9,173 bases of DNA, taken from NCBI GenBank assembly GCA_003508605.1, contig DNUB01000222.1, positions 1 to 9,173 of the forward strand, given 5' to 3'. The position numbers and the translations under genes were made by a program. How positions within the stretch are numbered: position 1 is the first letter of the stretch; each line of letters opens with the position of its first letter. The notes beneath the pieces were generated by a model. The model did not search any database. It saw only the letters and a list, made by a program, of their open reading frames with translations, and was not told where the DNA came from. The DNA comes from Oscillospiraceae bacterium. GTDB taxonomy: Bacteria; Bacillota; Clostridia; Oscillospirales; Ruminococcaceae. Positions 7,237-9,173 of the stretch are shown in pieces.

Positions 7237-8430
7237 TTAAAATTTTAAAAGCCAATTTGCAATATCAACCACCTTAATTCCCTCATACTGATAATCCTCA
7301 TGCCGTGTCCTTGCAATAATCACTTTAGGGTAAGCGTCGCCGATTGACAGCAGCGGAGATACTTCTCTTTCAAAGGTTTTTTCGTCTGCTATATTGTCCG
7401 ACACCTGAATATATATCTTCTCGTCTCTCTTAATTGCAACAAAGTCAATTTCTTTTTTGTAAAGCACTCCCGCATAAATTTCATAACCTCTGCGAAGAAG
7501 CTCGATTGCCACAATGTTTTCCAGTATCCGTCCGTAATCCATATTCTTTGTACCAAGCCTTGCATAGCGGAATGAATGGTCGCTTAAATAATATTTTTCA
7601 TTTGAAGAGATGTATTTTTTCCCCTTAACATCATATCTGCGAACCTTATAAAAAGCAAAAGCATTGCACAAATACTCCACATATGCGCCTACGGTCTTAT
7701 GGTTAATAGCGTCATTGCTGCCGTTAAATGTATTGGTGATACTTCTTGATGAGGTAAGATTTGATATGTTATCCATAAGAAAATCAACCAGCCTGTCCAT
7801 AAGAGCGGTGTTTCTGATTTTATATTTTGTCCGAATATCCCGCACTACAAGAGTTGAAAAAACCTCCTCGATATAATTGTACTTTGCTTCATAATCCTTG
7901 TACAAATAAGAACCCGACATTCCGCCTTCTAACACATATTTGTCAAAAGCATTATATATATCATCACCGCCGAAGTAACTGAAATATTCGGCAAAGGAAA
8001 AAGGATAAACCTTGATTTCAAAGGTTCTGCCCGTAAACAGTGTGGCAAGGTCAGAGCTTAACAAAAAAGCGTTGGAGCCTGTTATATAAATATCGTATTT
8101 TTCCGAAGCGTGCAGGCTGTTTATTGCCTTTTCAAAATCTTTGCACATCTGTATTTCATCAATCAAGACATAATTATCCTTGCCTTTTGAATAGTGCGAA
8201 TTAATATATTCATAAAGAGCGTGATAATCGTTCAATTCCTCAAATTCTATAAGGTTGAAATTTACGTGTATAATATTGGCGTTCTCATTATGACCGATAA
8301 CGTAATCTTTAAAAGCCTCAAGCAGCTTGGATTTTCCCGAACGGCGAACACCTGTTATTACCTTAATATCGGGAGTTCCCATTGCGCCTGTTATTTTGTC
8401 AAGGTAATCTTTTCTTTCAATCAGCTTCAT
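7237..8430 (-). CDS. ATP-binding protein, AAA_14/DUF4143 family
   Basis: A P-loop ATPase of the family common in anaerobic bacteria and archaea, whose cellular role is not well defined. Seen here: Walker A GVRRSGKS at residues 27-34, Walker B YVLIDEIQ at 87-94, the family sensor-like ITGSNAFLLSSDLATLFTGR at 116-135, and PFSFAEYF at 143-150. A C-terminal nuclease-like fold segment follows, with LENIVAIELLRRGYEIYAG, KEIDFVA (Asp329) and IYIQVS (Gln342). The middle (about 205-260) is helical and resembles a winged-helix linker. At 397 residues it is full length for the family. The ribosome binding site AAAGGAG lies 12 bases before ATG, a slightly long spacing; no better start fits. It is the first gene of a two-gene minus-strand unit with the ADP-ribosylglycohydrolase, behind a near-consensus promoter. 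Confidence 0.93.
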   Translation of the reverse strand: MKLIERKDYLDKITGAMGTPDIKVITGVRRSGKSKLLEAFKDYVIGHNENANIIHVNFNLIEFEELNDYHALYEYINSHYSKGKDNYVLIDEIQMCKDFEKAINSLHASEKYDIYITGSNAFLLSSDLATLFTGRTFEIKVYPFSFAEYFSYFGGDDIYNAFDKYVLEGGMSGSYLYKDYEAKYNYIEEVFSTLVVRDIRTKYKIRNTALMDRLVDFLMDNISNLTSSRSITNTFNGSNDAINHKTVGAYVEYLCNAFAFYKVRRYDVKGKKYISSNEKYYLSDHSFRYARLGTKNMDYGRILENIVAIELLRRGYEIYAGVLYKKEIDFVAIKRDEKIYIQVSDNIADEKTFEREVSPLLSIGDAYPKVIIARTRHEDYQYEGIKVVDIANWLLKF

Positions 8431-8462
8431 TTTTCAATCACGCTCCTTTGCCTGCTTTATAT

Positions 8463-8491
8463 ATTATACCACTTCTATTACCCAAAATCAA
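8463..8491 (-). promoter_or_regulatory. sigma-A-type promoter for the ATPase/ADP-ribosylglycohydrolase unit
   Basis: On the minus strand a TTGATT -35 box (8486-8491) and a perfect TATAAT -10 box (8463-8468) are separated by exactly 17 bases. The predicted start of transcription is about 25 bases before the ATPase ATG. The -35 box overlaps the stop codon of the catalase-like gene. No operator-like repeat is obvious on top of it. Confidence 0.75.
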
Positions 8492-9042
8492 GATTTTTTT
8501 ATTTTTGGGAAATAAAATTGTAAGCTCAAGTGCCATATTCCTTTTAAATTCCTCAAAAATCCCCTTAATTTCGCAAGCATCGCTTCGCCAAACCTCTGAA
8601 AATGCACCACTTCCCTTGCCCTCAAAAACTTAATAACACTATTAACATCAGGGTCATCCGAAAGCCGCAAAATATTATCATAGGTGGCTCTTGCCTTTTG
8701 CTCTGCGGCCAAATCCTCAACCAGATCCGCAATAGGATCTCCCTTACTCTGCAAATATGCAGCCGTAAAGGGAGCTCCCGCTGCGCTTTGCGGATAAACG
8801 GCGTTTGCATGGTCAACGTAATAATCGCCTGCACCGTACCGGTCAAAGGATTTTGCGCCTTCTCCCGATGTAAGCTGGGAAACTATTGAGCCTACAATTT
8901 CGAGGTGGGCAAGTTCTTCGGTACCTACATCGTGCCCGGAAATGCTCCGAATCAAGCCCAATGCGGACAAGCCGACATTTGCGGGCAATTTGTCCGTCCG
9001 TAAGCCTTTATGAATTTTTAATGTTAAAAACGTTGTTGACAA
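8488..9042 (-). CDS. manganese catalase / CotJC-like protein, probably degraded at both ends
   Basis: Manganese catalases break down hydrogen peroxide at a dinuclear Mn site; CotJC members sit in Clostridia and Bacillus spores. Residues 38-153 match the family well: VGTEELAHLEIVGSIVSQLT (Glu43 and His46 as ligands), DYYVDH, QSKGDPIADLVEDLAAEQKARATY (Glu114) and REVVHFQRFGEA (His147). Before residue 38 the family's GELAASLRYL region, which supplies the first Glu ligand, is not recognisable; TDKLPANV stands near that place with Lys instead of Glu. The usual 40 or more N-terminal residues are absent. After residue 154 the sequence departs from the family into a basic, aromatic tail. The only start for the frame is a TTG at 9042 with no ribosome binding site. 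I infer a decayed or chimeric gene. The family identity is firm. Confidence 0.75.
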   Translation of the reverse strand: MSTTFLTLKIHKGLRTDKLPANVGLSALGLIRSISGHDVGTEELAHLEIVGSIVSQLTSGEGAKSFDRYGAGDYYVDHANAVYPQSAAGAPFTAAYLQSKGDPIADLVEDLAAEQKARATYDNILRLSDDPDVNSVIKFLRAREVVHFQRFGEAMLAKLRGFLRNLKGIWHLSLQFYFPKIKKS

Positions 9043-9090
9043 ACTTTTATATATAATTCTTTATCATGCTGCAAACTTTGCCTGAAAACC

Positions 9091-9139
9091 GATACAGCTT
9101 GTCGAAAATGCGAAAGCGATTTTTTCGACAAGCTGTATC
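9091..9139. repeat. perfect 18-bp inverted repeat with tetraloop cap
   Basis: GATACAGCTTGTCGAAAA (9091-9108) is exactly complementary to 9122-9139. The 13-base centre can fold further: C9111 pairs with G9116 around a GAAA tetraloop, with one more GC pair and a T:G wobble. No long T-run follows on either strand, so it is not a typical terminator. It could be a dispersed palindromic repeat or the remains of a small non-autonomous mobile element. It lies just upstream of the disturbed 5' end of the catalase-like gene. Confidence 0.75.
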
Positions 9140-9160
9140 AAACGATATTTAATTCAATGA

Positions 9161-9173
9161 GGGGCAACGCCCC
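9161..9173. repeat. small GC-rich palindrome at the window edge
   Basis: GGGGC-AAC-GCCCC forms a 5-bp perfect stem with a 3-base loop, in otherwise AT-rich sequence 21 bases after the larger inverted repeat. It reaches the end of the window and may continue. It could belong to the same repeat unit as the 9091-9139 palindrome. Confidence 0.4.

Noticed and set aside
8481..8509. CCCAAAA...TTTTGGG inverted repeat as a terminator of the catalase-like gene
   Set aside because: The stem is only 7 bp with a long AT loop, and no T-run follows on the minus strand; it overlaps the promoter instead.
8194..8889. Several plus-strand open frames of 83-109 codons
   Set aside because: They are antisense to the ATPase and catalase-like genes, lack ribosome binding sites and show no family-like sequence.
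9036..9057. TTGACA and TATAAT boxes on the plus strand as a promoter
   Set aside because: The spacer is only 10 bases, far too short for a sigma-A promoter, and no plus-strand gene follows before the window ends.
1..9173. CRISPR array, tRNA or rRNA genes
   Set aside because: I saw no regularly spaced repeats, tRNA cloverleaf or conserved rRNA segments by reading both strands.

Overview
The window looks like a chromosomal stretch of an anaerobic, low-GC Gram-positive bacterium, probably a gut Clostridia member (Oscillospiraceae or Lachnospiraceae type). This rests on AT-rich coding sequence, strong AAGGAGG-type ribosome binding sites before almost every gene, and the gene families seen: a large serine recombinase, a MobQ relaxase, a DUF4143-type ATPase and a CotJC-like manganese catalase. 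The assignment is an inference from gene style.

Left edge (1-660): the 3' part of an unrecognised AT-rich gene, closed by a strong hairpin terminator. Next (661-5980) comes a compact one-direction block that reads as an integrative mobilizable element. In order it holds a VirD4/TraG-like coupling protein, a small DUF3847/TraD-like accessory protein, a MobA/MobL (MobQ-type) relaxase, an unrecognised 235-residue protein, a 50-residue small protein, and a large serine recombinase. No type IV secretion channel genes are visible, so the element would borrow a helper's mating pore. The relaxase and accessory protein would nick and process the transfer origin, the coupling protein would dock the complex on the helper channel, and the recombinase would integrate and excise the element. 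The coupling protein is interrupted by an in-frame TAG at 1984-1986, and the rest of its reading frame stays open to 2346, so the element may be recently damaged, or the stop may be read through.

A hairpin terminator at 6010-6050 follows the recombinase, and the gene direction flips. The right half (6087-9042) is all on the minus strand. It holds a two-gene unit of a DUF4143/AAA_14-type ATPase followed by an ADP-ribosylglycohydrolase, driven by a near-consensus promoter at 8463-8491. Upstream of these is a manganese catalase (CotJC-like) gene whose core is well preserved but whose two ends look replaced. The last 130 bases carry a perfect 18-bp inverted repeat capped by a GAAA tetraloop, possibly a dispersed palindromic repeat, and the window ends in a second small GC-rich palindrome.

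The best candidates for a second look are the amber codon in the coupling protein, the two unrecognised proteins of the mobilization block, and the chimeric catalase with the open alternative frame and palindromes around it. I see no complete, clearly new defence or other system.
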